Origin: Blautia sp. An249
Lineage (GTDB): Bacteria > Bacillota > Clostridia > Lachnospirales > Lachnospiraceae
DNA length: 64,000 bases
Assembly (NCBI RefSeq): GCF_002159835.1
Contig: NZ_NFJL01000002.1
Span: forward strand, 62,001 to 126,000
Direction: 5' to 3'
The notes below the pieces were generated by a model that saw only the letters and a list, made by a program, of their open reading frames with translations, made no database searches and had not been told where the DNA came from. The position numbers were made by a program, and so were the translations under genes. Shown piece after piece: positions 47,311 to 56,857 of this stretch (position 1 is the first letter of the stretch; every line of letters begins with the position of its first letter).

Positions 47311-50300
47311 GTGAAAAAGCAATGGATGAAAAAAACGGCGGCAGGTTTCCTGGCAGGGATTCTGGCTGCCACAGGAATCCCGGGAACTTCCGTATGGGGC
47401 ATGCCGGCAGAGGCGCTGGAAGAGGAAAACCCGGCTCCGGCGCTGCTGTCAGAGGAACCGGAGGAATACCTGACAGAAGAAACGCAAGGAGAGCCGCAGG
47501 AGGCTTCCAAGAATGTGGGGGAAGAAACTGCAGAAGGAGAGGATACAGATTCCTATACCTATCGGGTTGATTTGAGTCAGAAAGGCGTTGACATCGGCGA
47601 GGATTTGTACGGCGCCTTTTTTGAGGATATTAACGGAGCTGCGTACGGAGGTTTGTACGGAGAACTGGTGGAGAACCGTTCCTTTGAGTTTTTTCAGACT
47701 CCGGTAAATAACGACCCGAATGCCCATACCTATTCCTGGTTCACAGCCGGTTATGCAGATATGGAACTGATGAATACCGATGGAATGAATGAGAATAATA
47801 CCTTCTGGATTCAGGTAACGGCCAAGGGGAATAACACAGGCGTCCGAAACGACGGTTATGATGGGATTTCCGTAAAGGAAGGAGAAAACTATAAGTTTTC
47901 CATGTATGTGAAAGGGGATTACAGCGGCGGCTTTCGGATTACTCTGGAAAGCGGGGGAGAGGAAGTAGGCGCTGCAGAAATCGAAGCAGGACCTGCACAG
48001 GAATGGACAAAAGTCAGCGCAGTTGTGCAAAGCACGGAAACGGCAGAGGACGCCAGTCTGTGTGTCCGGTTAAAAGAGGAGGGAACCACGGGCCTTGATA
48101 TGATTTCCCTGTTCCCGGAACATACCTACAACAACCGGGAAAACGGGCTGCGGGCAGACCTGGTGCAATATTTAAAGGATTTAAATCCTGCCTTTCTCCG
48201 ATTCCCCGGCGGCTGTGTTATTGAAGGTATAAACCTGGAAACAGCATACGACTGGAAGGATTCGGTGGGGCCGGTGGAAGAGCGGCCGATTATGCAGAGC
48301 TACTGGGCGCAGGCGCCCCAGACCGCCTATTATTATCAGGAATACGGACTGGGATTTTATGAGTATTTTCTGCTCTGCGAAGATATGGGATGCGAGCCGC
48401 TGCCCTGTATCAATGCCGGCTGTACCCATTTCTGGGGACCGGAGCTTGCGCCTCTGGATCAGATGCAGCCCTATATTGACAATGCGCTGGATTTAATTGA
48501 GTTTGCCAACGGAGATCCCAGCGATCCGGAACAGGAGTGGGCACAGCTTCGGGCGGAAATGGGACATCCGGAGCCCTTCAATCTCCAGTATCTGGAAGTG
48601 GGAAATGAACAGGCGGCAGATGAGCGTTACTATGAACGGTATGAAATGTTTGCGGAACAGGTGAACGAAAAATATCCGGAAATCAAACTGCTGTCATCCG
48701 TAGAAGGTCTGTCCAACGGCCCTGGACTGTCTGCTACAGAATGGCTGAAAGGAAAGGGCAGAACTTTCAGCTATGCCAATGACGAACACTTCTATATGTC
48801 CCCGGAATGGTTCTTCGCAAATGCCGGAAGATATGATGTGATGGAGCGGGGAGACGACGCCTATATCTTTGCCGGAGAATATGCAAGCCATCACGAAGTA
48901 AACGGACAGAAAAGAGAGGATCTGCTGTCGGCCATTTCCGAGGCCGCCTTTATGACCGGGTTTGAAAGAAATGCGGACATTGTAAAACTGACCTGTTATG
49001 CTCCTTTGTTCTGTAAACTGGGACATCAGAACTGGGAGCCGGATTTAATCTGGTTTGACAATGAAGAGGTCTATGGAAGTCCCAGTTATCATGCCAACAA
49101 GATGTACGCCACAAACACAGGAGATTATACCTTTGCCGAATCGGTGAGTGCCCCGGGAGAGGAGGAAACTTCCGGCCTGATCGGGAAAGTAGGCGTGGGA
49201 ACCTGGAATACAACGGCCGTCTATGATGATTTGCAGGTCATTGATAATGAAACCGGGGAAATTCTTTATGAAAATAACTTTGAAGCAGAAGGGATTGACG
49301 ACTGGACAGACGGAAGCGGGAACTGGAGCGTCACAGAAGAAGAGGGAAATCAGGTCTTAAAGCAATGGGACGCAGGTTCCTATAACAATTCCATTCATGT
49401 GGGGGATACTTCCTGGAGTAATTATACCTACCGTCTCCGTGCGAAAAAGTTATCCGGATTAGAAGGATTTATTATTCCCTTTGCTGTAAAAGACAAAAAT
49501 AATTACCTTCATTACAATCTGGGAGGATTTGCAAATACCTATACCGCTGTGGAACATGCAGTGAACGGGGCAAAGACGACCGTGGCCACTTCCGATACCA
49601 TCATTGAGACCAATCGCTGGTACGACATTGAAATTCAGGTGGAGGGAGATGCTTTCCGCTGTTATCTGGACGGAGAACTGGACTGCGAAGGCGTACTGCC
49701 CAAATCTTACGGACCAGTCTATACCACTTCCGGCTTCGATGAAGAAACCGGCGATGTGATTTTAAAACTGGTCAACGGTTCCGATGAAGAACAGAGCGTG
49801 GATATTTCTCTGGAAAACAATCCTTATGAAATCAATCCCAATGCATCTATGATTCAACTGGCCTACGAAGGAAGCCCGGATGAGGAAAACAGCATCGAAG
49901 AACCGGACAAGATTGTACCGGCAAACTATGAGTTTACCGGAGCAGGGGATGAATTCTCCATGGAGCTGCCTTCTTATTCCTTCACCATTCTCCGGCTGCA
50001 TACTCTGGATGATTCTCAGGTTATTGCTTCTGCAGAAGAGGCAGAGATTCAGACGGAGGCAGGCGTGGTTCCTGAACTGCCTCAGGAAGTGACCGTGACT
50101 TATGCAGACGGAAGCACAGGAACAGCGGCTGTTCGGTGGGAAGAGAAACCAGAGTCCTTCTATCAGGCTCCGGGAAGGTATGTTCTGGAAGGAAGGGCTG
50201 ACGGATACAATGAGAAAGTCAGAATGTACATCGAGGTTTTGGAAGAGATTCTGGATACCGGCCTGCTGGAAAGTCTGATGGCAGAGGCACAGGGACTGTC

Positions 50301-51633
50301 TGCTGAGGAATATACTCATATTCCGCAGCTTTATAAAGAAGTAAAAGAAGCTCTTTCCCAGGCAGAATCCCTTCTTACAGAAGAAGACCTGACCCAGGAA
50401 AAAATTGACGGACAGGCAGAACTTCTGCAGACAGCCTTAGAACAGTTAAAGACAGCCGATGAAGAAGCGAAGGAAGACTTCCGGAATCAGACAGTGGAAG
50501 TTACTCTGTCAGTATCCAAGGGAAGCCAGGTGGAGATCCAGTGGACCCCGGTGAAAAATGCAGGAAGTTACGGTATCTACCGCAAAGAGGATGGAGATTC
50601 CGAATATCACCTTTTAAAGGCAGTTGGAAAAGACATTGTTTCTTACGTGGATAAAACAGCAGAAACAGGCAGGACCTATTGCTATATGGTCAAAGGCTAT
50701 TGGGAAGAAGGGGCTAAAGGAATCTCCACACAGGATTTGGCTGAGGGAGTAGTTTATCTGCCGATGACAGAAGACGACTTTGCCAATGTGATGCCGCGGG
50801 TAAGCGCAAAAGCCGGCAGGGATTCTGTAACCGTAAACTGGGAAACAGTGAAAGAAGCCAAGAGCTATCGGATCTACCGGAAAGAGGCCGGAGGAAGTTT
50901 TAAAGGTCTGGCAACTGTGTCAAAAGACGTAACCTCTTATGTGGATGAAACCGCAGAAGCAGGTGTGACTTACTACTACACAGTCAAAGGCTTCTGGGAA
51001 GATAAGGCTCAGGGAACCTGCACCAGATACCCCACCGACGTAACGGCGAAGATTGCCGTGGATACCCTGGCAATGCCAAAGGTGAAGACACGTTCGGTCA
51101 ACTATTGTACCGTAGAAGTAAGCTGGAACAAGGTAACAGGCGCGGATAAATATGTGATTTACCGGAAAGAAGCAAAAGCAGGTACAGCCTTTAAATCCAT
51201 CACAACCGTCAGCGGAGACACCCTGAAATACCGGGATGGAAGCGTGAAGATGGGCGTAAACTATTACTATACGGTCAAAGCGTATGCAGGAAGCATCTAC
51301 AGCGACTACCAGAAGACGGTAACGGGAATGGCAGTGCCATCGTCTCCCACACTGAAGGCAGCAGGCAGCAGCAAAGGAGTAACGGTTACCTGGACGGGAT
51401 CTAAGGCAGGAGCAGATAAATTTGCAGACGGTTACCGGATTTTCCGAAAGACAGGAAACGGGAGCTGGAAGACGGTGGGAACTGTAGGAGCCAATACCAG
51501 AACCTTTACTGATACAACGGGGACAAAAGGAACTACTTATTACTACACAGTTAGGGCCTATGTAAGGCAAAGTGACGGAACCAATCTGTGGGGAACCTAC
51601 GATACCACGGGTGTGACCGGAGCAAAGAAATAG
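47311..51633 (+). CDS. Secreted GH51 alpha-L-arabinofuranosidase with CBM, LamG-like insert and Fn3-like tail
   Basis: A 1440-residue protein with GTG start after AAGGGGG. Parts: signal peptide, acidic stretch, GH51 N-terminal strand (from about 81, LYGAFFEDINGAAYGGLYGE), CBM4_9-like domain (about 140-267), TIM barrel (about 269-610) with acid/base Glu433 in EVGNEQ and nucleophile Glu523 in FAGEYASHH, an inserted LamG-like domain (about 627-807), remaining beta domain, Big_4-like Ig (904-981), FIVAR-like helices (984-1050) and four Fn3-like repeats ending GVTGAKK. GH51 enzymes remove terminal arabinofuranose. Most GH51 enzymes are cytoplasmic and about 500-650 residues, so a secreted, multidomain form is less usual. 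Both catalytic residues are present. Confidence 0.92.
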   Translation: MKKQWMKKTAAGFLAGILAATGIPGTSVWGMPAEALEEENPAPALLSEEPEEYLTEETQGEPQEASKNVGEETAEGEDTDSYTYRVDLSQKGVDIGEDLYGAFFEDINGAAYGGLYGELVENRSFEFFQTPVNNDPNAHTYSWFTAGYADMELMNTDGMNENNTFWIQVTAKGNNTGVRNDGYDGISVKEGENYKFSMYVKGDYSGGFRITLESGGEEVGAAEIEAGPAQEWTKVSAVVQSTETAEDASLCVRLKEEGTTGLDMISLFPEHTYNNRENGLRADLVQYLKDLNPAFLRFPGGCVIEGINLETAYDWKDSVGPVEERPIMQSYWAQAPQTAYYYQEYGLGFYEYFLLCEDMGCEPLPCINAGCTHFWGPELAPLDQMQPYIDNALDLIEFANGDPSDPEQEWAQLRAEMGHPEPFNLQYLEVGNEQAADERYYERYEMFAEQVNEKYPEIKLLSSVEGLSNGPGLSATEWLKGKGRTFSYANDEHFYMSPEWFFANAGRYDVMERGDDAYIFAGEYASHHEVNGQKREDLLSAISEAAFMTGFERNADIVKLTCYAPLFCKLGHQNWEPDLIWFDNEEVYGSPSYHANKMYATNTGDYTFAESVSAPGEEETSGLIGKVGVGTWNTTAVYDDLQVIDNETGEILYENNFEAEGIDDWTDGSGNWSVTEEEGNQVLKQWDAGSYNNSIHVGDTSWSNYTYRLRAKKLSGLEGFIIPFAVKDKNNYLHYNLGGFANTYTAVEHAVNGAKTTVATSDTIIETNRWYDIEIQVEGDAFRCYLDGELDCEGVLPKSYGPVYTTSGFDEETGDVILKLVNGSDEEQSVDISLENNPYEINPNASMIQLAYEGSPDEENSIEEPDKIVPANYEFTGAGDEFSMELPSYSFTILRLHTLDDSQVIASAEEAEIQTEAGVVPELPQEVTVTYADGSTGTAAVRWEEKPESFYQAPGRYVLEGRADGYNEKVRMYIEVLEEILDTGLLESLMAEAQGLSAEEYTHIPQLYKEVKEALSQAESLLTEEDLTQEKIDGQAELLQTALEQLKTADEEAKEDFRNQTVEVTLSVSKGSQVEIQWTPVKNAGSYGIYRKEDGDSEYHLLKAVGKDIVSYVDKTAETGRTYCYMVKGYWEEGAKGISTQDLAEGVVYLPMTEDDFANVMPRVSAKAGRDSVTVNWETVKEAKSYRIYRKEAGGSFKGLATVSKDVTSYVDETAEAGVTYYYTVKGFWEDKAQGTCTRYPTDVTAKIAVDTLAMPKVKTRSVNYCTVEVSWNKVTGADKYVIYRKEAKAGTAFKSITTVSGDTLKYRDGSVKMGVNYYYTVKAYAGSIYSDYQKTVTGMAVPSSPTLKAAGSSKGVTVTWTGSKAGADKFADGYRIFRKTGNGSWKTVGTVGANTRTFTDTTGTKGTTYYYTVRAYVRQSDGTNLWGTYDTTGVTGAKK

Positions 51634-51639
51634 GCAGCC

Positions 51640-51667
51640 CTGATTTTTTTAGGGGGGGGGGTATAAT
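51640..51667 (+). promoter_or_regulatory. Promoter with a G10 tract in its spacer, upstream of the LysR gene
   Basis: A perfect TATAAT (51662-51667) directly follows ten consecutive G residues (51652-51661). The weak -35 candidate CTGATT (51640-51645) gives a 16-base spacer, ten bases of which are the G tract. Gain or loss of one G would alter the spacing. The tract may also be a sequencing artefact and should be confirmed. Confidence 0.55.
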
Positions 51668-51743
51668 TAAAATGCGGTTTCTGCCTGAAAATGGCAGGGA
51701 CCGCCGACGGAAAATACGGCACATCCGGAAGGGAAGGAAAGAC

Positions 51744-52619
51744 TTGAATACGAAAGAATTAGTATATTTTAAAACAGTTTACGAGGAAAAAAGTATTAAC
51801 CAGGCGGCGAAGAAATTATATATTACCTCCCAGGGACTGGGGAGAAACATCCGGGCGTTGGAGACGGAATTCCAGGTAAAATTATTTGAGAGGACCAAAA
51901 AAGGCGTGGAACCAACTCCTTATGCCAACCTGCTCTACAAAAAGACAGGGGCGTTGATGCAGCAGTTGGAGGAGCTTTCGGCGGAATTCTCCAAACTGAA
52001 AAGAGGGGGTGGAAAATTACGGATTGGACTTGCCTATGGAATCCTGAAGATTCTTCCTATGAGGGTAATTCTGGAATTTATCCGGGAGAATCCTCAGTTT
52101 CAGATTGAATGGAAGGAATATCATAATGATGAGGTAAAGGATATGGTCTTATCTTCGGATCTGGATTACGGACTTATTGTAGGAGAGTGTGCTTCCAGAG
52201 AGCTGATTCAGAGAAAGGTCATGAGCCGTAAGGTAATGCTTCTCGTGTACAAAGATCATCCTTTTTATCCTCTGGAACAGGTGGAACTGGACATGTTAAA
52301 AGAAGAAAAGATTTTAACCATGGATGAGGACTTTCACATTTATCACGTATTTGAAGAAGCCTGTCGGAAGCGGGGGTTCTATCCAAAAATAGAGGATAAA
52401 ACAGATAACGGCGCTGTTTTATACCGGCTCTGCGAAGAGAAGCAGGGAGTAGCGCCGGTAATGGATTTCACCACGGATATTTATAAGACAGAAGGAGTCC
52501 GGGAAATTCCCCTGAAAGAAGATTTGCGGTGGGATGTGGTAAGCATATGCAGAAAAGAGAAGCAGGGAAGCGAACCCATTGAGAAATTTGATAAACAAAT
52601 AATGAAATATTTTAATTAG
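51744..52619 (+). CDS. LysR-type transcriptional regulator
   Basis: A 291-residue LysR-family regulator. The N-terminal winged helix-turn-helix is clear (TKELVYFKTVYEEKSINQAA, then KLYITSQGLGRNIRALE, within residues 3-46), followed by the two-lobed effector domain. The start was set at TTG 51744, preceded by GAAGGA; an ATG at 51672 is in frame but would add a basic tail ahead of the normal LysR N-terminus. The gene lies inside the glycosidase cluster, after GH51 and before the GH43-CBM6 gene, on the same strand. It probably controls the cluster in response to an arabinose- or xylose-derived signal, and may bind the three-box promoters; both are inference. Its own promoter has a G10 tract. Confidence 0.9.
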   Translation: MNTKELVYFKTVYEEKSINQAAKKLYITSQGLGRNIRALETEFQVKLFERTKKGVEPTPYANLLYKKTGALMQQLEELSAEFSKLKRGGGKLRIGLAYGILKILPMRVILEFIRENPQFQIEWKEYHNDEVKDMVLSSDLDYGLIVGECASRELIQRKVMSRKVMLLVYKDHPFYPLEQVELDMLKEEKILTMDEDFHIYHVFEEACRKRGFYPKIEDKTDNGAVLYRLCEEKQGVAPVMDFTTDIYKTEGVREIPLKEDLRWDVVSICRKEKQGSEPIEKFDKQIMKYFN

Positions 52620-52636
52620 GTAGAACAGAAAAGTTT

Positions 52637-52678
52637 AAAGATGCCAATCATTCGTTTCTAGATGATGGCATCTTTTTT
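52637..52678 (+). terminator. Intrinsic terminator after the LysR gene
   Basis: AAAGATGCCAATCAT pairs with ATGATGGCATCTTT with one bulge, followed by TTTT. Confidence 0.85.
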
Positions 52679-52727
52679 ATGTTAAAATAGTAGTATGAGA
52701 ATGTTCAGCAAAAGGAGGAGAAGGTAT

Positions 52728-55700
52728 ATGAGCAAAAAGAAACACCGATTACTAATCAGCGCTCTGGTTGCCGGAATGATGGCCACATCCGTTCCTGCAG
52801 CACCGGTCAGCGCAGATACGACAGCAGAAAACCTGGCTGAAACAGTAAATGGGGAAGAGGCGAACGCCGTTCAGGATGTGGAACTGACAAGACCTTATAA
52901 GGACATCGAGAACGGAAATCCCCTGATTACCCACCGCTACAGTGCAGACCCCTGTGCTATGGTATACGATGGGAGGGTGTATATCTACAACACAGACGAT
53001 CATGAACTGTACAATAATGCGGGGGAGCTGATTACAAATGAATACGGGCAAATCAACAAAATCAGCGTCATGTCTTCCGCAGATATGGTCAACTGGACCG
53101 ACCACGGTAAAATTACTGTAGGAGGAGCAGACGGTGTTCTCAGCTGGGAAGGAATTTCCTGGGCACCCACCCCGGCCCACAAGACCATCAACGGGAAAGA
53201 AAAATTTTTCCTGTACTGTGTGGTTGACGGTATGAACGTAGGCGTTATGACCAGCGACAGTCCCGTTGGACCCTGGAGCGATCCTTTAGGAAAACCGTTG
53301 ATTGACGCCAGCACTCCGGGAACAGAAAATGCGGGAATCCGTTTCGACCCGGCAGTTATGGTAGACGATGACGGAACCGGCTATCTCTGCTTCGGCGGAA
53401 ATATGGAGGGAAGCGATAAGGCGACGGCTTTCGTTATCCAGCTTGGCGACGATATGATCAGTACTGTGGGCGAGGCAAAACAGATTGACGCTCCGGATTT
53501 CTTTGAAAGTTCCGGTATTCATAAACACAACGGCAAATATTACTATACCTACAGTTCTAACTGGGAGCAGGGAGCAAATATTCCGGGAGTCAGCCCGGGG
53601 GTCTGTGAAATCGGATATATGATGAGCGATGATCCCATGGGTCCCTATACATACATCGACCGGGTACTTGTTCAGCCGGGAACCGTATTCGGACTTTATG
53701 GAAATAACCATCAGTCCCTGTTTGACTTCAAAGGAAAATCCTACATTACCTATCACAGCCTGATTCTGGAATCCGATAAATATAACACCACCAGTGTGAA
53801 AGGATACCGGGCCACAGGCATCAATGAGGTTCATTATAATGAAGACGGCACCATGCAGCTGGTGGATATGAACCGAAAAGGTGTGGAGCAGGTTGAATAT
53901 CTGGATCCCTATGTACGCAATGAAGCAGAATCCATGGCCAATAACGGAGGTATCTCAACAGAAGATTCCCAGGCTCCCGGTACAGAAGTGGGAGAAACAG
54001 GAATCGTGGGACCGAACCTGGATGTGTGCGACATTCAGAACGGCGACTGGATTTATGTGAAGGGCGTGGATTTTGGCGATACAGGGGCCGGAACCTTTAC
54101 CGCTAATGTGGCCAGTGATTCCCTGGGAGGATCCATCGAGATCCGTCTGGATGATCCGGAAAACGGAACCGTAGCCGGCACCTTAAATGTATCCAATACA
54201 GGAGGCGCTCAGACCTGGATACAGCGTTCTACCGGCGTATCCAATGTGACCGGCGTTCATGACGTATATTTCGTATTTAAAGGGGAAGCAGACGAGAACT
54301 TATTTAACTTTGATTCCTGGTATTTCAGTGAAAAAACCCAGGATAAACAATTAGTGGCTCTGGACGCTTCTCTGAATAAAACAGTGATCGATACCGTAGA
54401 CGGAAACAACCAGGCAGAAGTGAAGGTTTCTGCCGTATATTCTGACGGTACTATGGAAGACGTTTCCACAGAAGCTGAAATCACTACAGAAAGCAGCAGC
54501 ATTCAGATAGAGGGAACGAAAGTGACCGGCGTAGAATACGGAGATGCTGTTATTCATATTGCATATGAAGACTTTACCCAGGATTTATATCTGAAGGTGG
54601 AAGATGCCAGCAGCAAGCTGAAAGTAAAAGAGCTCCATGTGGATGAGAATACTATCAGCCTTTATACAGGAGCTGTAAAAGAGATTACCGTAACGGCCGA
54701 ATATTACGACGGACATACAGAAGATGTAACAGCGAAAGCTTCTTACACCAGTTCCGATGAAAATGTGGTGACAGCCGACGCAGGCGTGATTACTGCAGTT
54801 GGCGGCGGCTCAGCAGTGGTAACGGTAGCTTACCAGGGAGAAATGGGTGAGGAAGCCACGGTGGATCTGAATGTGGAAGTCAGCAGCCTTGGGGAACCTC
54901 TGTTATATGAAATCGTAAGCTGTAATCCGGAATATCTGCCGGGAGATCCCAGCCGGCCCGATGTGGTGCCGCGTCCGGCCTGGGAAGGCAGTAATGTAGT
55001 GGGATACCTGGAAAACGGTACTGTGAAATTCACCGTGAATGTGGAAGAAGAAGGTACATACCGTGTTTATGCAGATGTGGTAGCCTACGGCGGCGATGTT
55101 CGTCAGAAATATTCCATTAACGGCGGCGACTTCGTAATCTGTACTTATGAAAATGAAACGATTCAGTTAGATGGAATCGAGGTAAGTCAGTGGGGCGGAG
55201 GTATCCGGGCCAGTGATTTGGAAATCGAATTAAATGCCGGAGAGAACACCATTGAAATCGGTCAGGCAGGAAGCAACATGGAAATCCGCCATGTGATCCT
55301 GCAGAAACTAAACAGCGCTCCGGAAGTAACCTTAGACGCAATTACAGTTACCCCGCCGGCCAAGACAGAATATCAGGTGGGAGAAGAATTTGATCCTTCC
55401 GGACTGGTGGTAACCGGACAGTACAGCAACGGAAATGAAATTACACTTGGAAGCGACAAATATGAAATCGACAGCTCTTCCTTTAATAAAGAAGAACCGG
55501 GAGAGTATGAAATCCGGATTACCAGCACAGAGAATCCAGAGCTTTCCGAAAGCTTTCTTGTAACAGTAAAACCGAACCAGGAAGAAGAGGAATTTAAAAA
55601 TACGGTTACCGAAGTAACGGCTGCAGTCAGAGACGATAACAGCGTTTTACTTACCTGGGAACCTGTAAACAGAGCCCAGAGCTATGGAGTTTACCGTAAA

Positions 55701-56762
55701 GCCGAAGGCGCACAGGAGTTTGAACAGATTGCCGTTACCACAAGGGATGTGGTATCCTTCGTAGACCGGACGGCAGAAGCAGGACAGACATATTATTACA
55801 CCGTAAAAGGCTTCTGGGAGGAAGACGGCCAGGGCATTTCCACCCAGGGACCGGAAGATGTAAAAGTCACTATTCCGGATAACGAAGAAGATCTTCAGGG
55901 TATTTTCCAGCAGGTAATGCCGGAAGTAACTGCAGAAGTCAATGAGGCAGGAGAAGTAACGGTAACCTGGAATGCCATTGAAAATGCCGGAAGCTACCGG
56001 ATTTACAGAAAAGAAGCAGGCGGAGCATTTAAAGGCCTGGCAAATGCAGAGGCAGACGCTGCTTCCTATGTGGATACCACGGCAGAGGCAGGAAAGACGT
56101 ATTACTATACCGTAAAAGGCTTCTGGGATACGGACGCCCAGGGAGTCTGCACCCAGTATCCGACGAATGTGAGTGTGACCATACCGGTGGATGAACTGGC
56201 AACTCCGGCAGTAAAAACCCGTTCTGTAAATTACTGTACGGTAGAAGTGACCTGGAATAAGATTGCAGGCGCTGATAAATATGTGGTTTACAGAAAAGAA
56301 GCCAAACCGGGAACTGCCTTTAAATCCATCACAACCGTATCAGGAAACACACTGAAATACCGGGATGGCAACGCTGAGATGGGTGTCAACTACTATTACA
56401 CCGTTAAGGCATTTTCCGGAAGTATTTACAGCGACTATCAGAAAACAATTACAGGAATGGCCGTACCGTCCTCACCGGCCTTAAGCGCATCCAGCAGCAG
56501 TAAGGGCGTGACGATTACCTGGACGGGATCCAAGGCAGGAGCTGACAAGTTTGCAGACGGCTACCGGGTATTCAGAAAGACGGTTGGCGGAAGCTGGAAG
56601 ACGGTGGGAACCGTAGGAGCAAATACCAGAAGCTTTACAGACACTACCGGAGCCAAGGGTACCACTTATGTGTACACCGTTCGTGCTTATGTAAAACAGA
56701 GCAATGGAACGAACCTGTGGGGAACTTATAATACTGCAGGTGTAAGCGGAGCGAAAAAATAG
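52728..56762 (+). CDS. Secreted GH43-CBM6 arabinoxylan-type arabinofuranosidase with Ig and Fn3-like tail
   Basis: A 1344-residue protein; start at ATG 52728 after AAAGGAGG (52711-52718). Parts: signal peptide ending near PVSA, GH43 domain (about 62-391; Asp in SADPCAMVYDGRVYIYN, Asp in FDPAVMVDDDG, Glu in FFESSGIHKHNG), CBM6 (about 395-535), Ig-like domains (541-721), a second CBM6/35-like domain (about 723-861), Big_3-like Ig (866-947) and four Fn3-like repeats ending GVSGAKK. A GH43 followed by CBM6 is the layout of arabinoxylan arabinofuranohydrolases such as Bacillus XynD, so removal of arabinose side chains from arabinoxylan is the best guess. The upstream in-frame ATG at 52695 lacks a good ribosome-binding site. 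Confidence 0.9.
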   Translation: MSKKKHRLLISALVAGMMATSVPAAPVSADTTAENLAETVNGEEANAVQDVELTRPYKDIENGNPLITHRYSADPCAMVYDGRVYIYNTDDHELYNNAGELITNEYGQINKISVMSSADMVNWTDHGKITVGGADGVLSWEGISWAPTPAHKTINGKEKFFLYCVVDGMNVGVMTSDSPVGPWSDPLGKPLIDASTPGTENAGIRFDPAVMVDDDGTGYLCFGGNMEGSDKATAFVIQLGDDMISTVGEAKQIDAPDFFESSGIHKHNGKYYYTYSSNWEQGANIPGVSPGVCEIGYMMSDDPMGPYTYIDRVLVQPGTVFGLYGNNHQSLFDFKGKSYITYHSLILESDKYNTTSVKGYRATGINEVHYNEDGTMQLVDMNRKGVEQVEYLDPYVRNEAESMANNGGISTEDSQAPGTEVGETGIVGPNLDVCDIQNGDWIYVKGVDFGDTGAGTFTANVASDSLGGSIEIRLDDPENGTVAGTLNVSNTGGAQTWIQRSTGVSNVTGVHDVYFVFKGEADENLFNFDSWYFSEKTQDKQLVALDASLNKTVIDTVDGNNQAEVKVSAVYSDGTMEDVSTEAEITTESSSIQIEGTKVTGVEYGDAVIHIAYEDFTQDLYLKVEDASSKLKVKELHVDENTISLYTGAVKEITVTAEYYDGHTEDVTAKASYTSSDENVVTADAGVITAVGGGSAVVTVAYQGEMGEEATVDLNVEVSSLGEPLLYEIVSCNPEYLPGDPSRPDVVPRPAWEGSNVVGYLENGTVKFTVNVEEEGTYRVYADVVAYGGDVRQKYSINGGDFVICTYENETIQLDGIEVSQWGGGIRASDLEIELNAGENTIEIGQAGSNMEIRHVILQKLNSAPEVTLDAITVTPPAKTEYQVGEEFDPSGLVVTGQYSNGNEITLGSDKYEIDSSSFNKEEPGEYEIRITSTENPELSESFLVTVKPNQEEEEFKNTVTEVTAAVRDDNSVLLTWEPVNRAQSYGVYRKAEGAQEFEQIAVTTRDVVSFVDRTAEAGQTYYYTVKGFWEEDGQGISTQGPEDVKVTIPDNEEDLQGIFQQVMPEVTAEVNEAGEVTVTWNAIENAGSYRIYRKEAGGAFKGLANAEADAASYVDTTAEAGKTYYYTVKGFWDTDAQGVCTQYPTNVSVTIPVDELATPAVKTRSVNYCTVEVTWNKIAGADKYVVYRKEAKPGTAFKSITTVSGNTLKYRDGNAEMGVNYYYTVKAFSGSIYSDYQKTITGMAVPSSPALSASSSSKGVTITWTGSKAGADKFADGYRVFRKTVGGSWKTVGTVGANTRSFTDTTGAKGTTYVYTVRAYVKQSNGTNLWGTYNTAGVSGAKK

Positions 56763-56799
56763 GGTTACAAGAGGATGTTCTGATCTTCATTTACGTAAG

Positions 56800-56837
56800 A
56801 GCCCGGCCAGGCGGCAAAGCTGTCCGGCCGGGCTTTT
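56800..56837 (+). terminator. Intrinsic terminator after the GH43-CBM6 gene
   Basis: AGCCCGGCC and GGCCGGGCT form the outer stem, followed by TTTT. Confidence 0.88.
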
Positions 56838-56857
56838 AAAAAACAGGAGGAAACAAG

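Noticed and set aside
51588..51743. Longer LysR start overlapping the end of the GH51 gene
   Set aside because: The added residues are basic, overlap coding and promoter sequence and precede the normal LysR N-terminus; TTG 51744 with GAAGGA fits the family.
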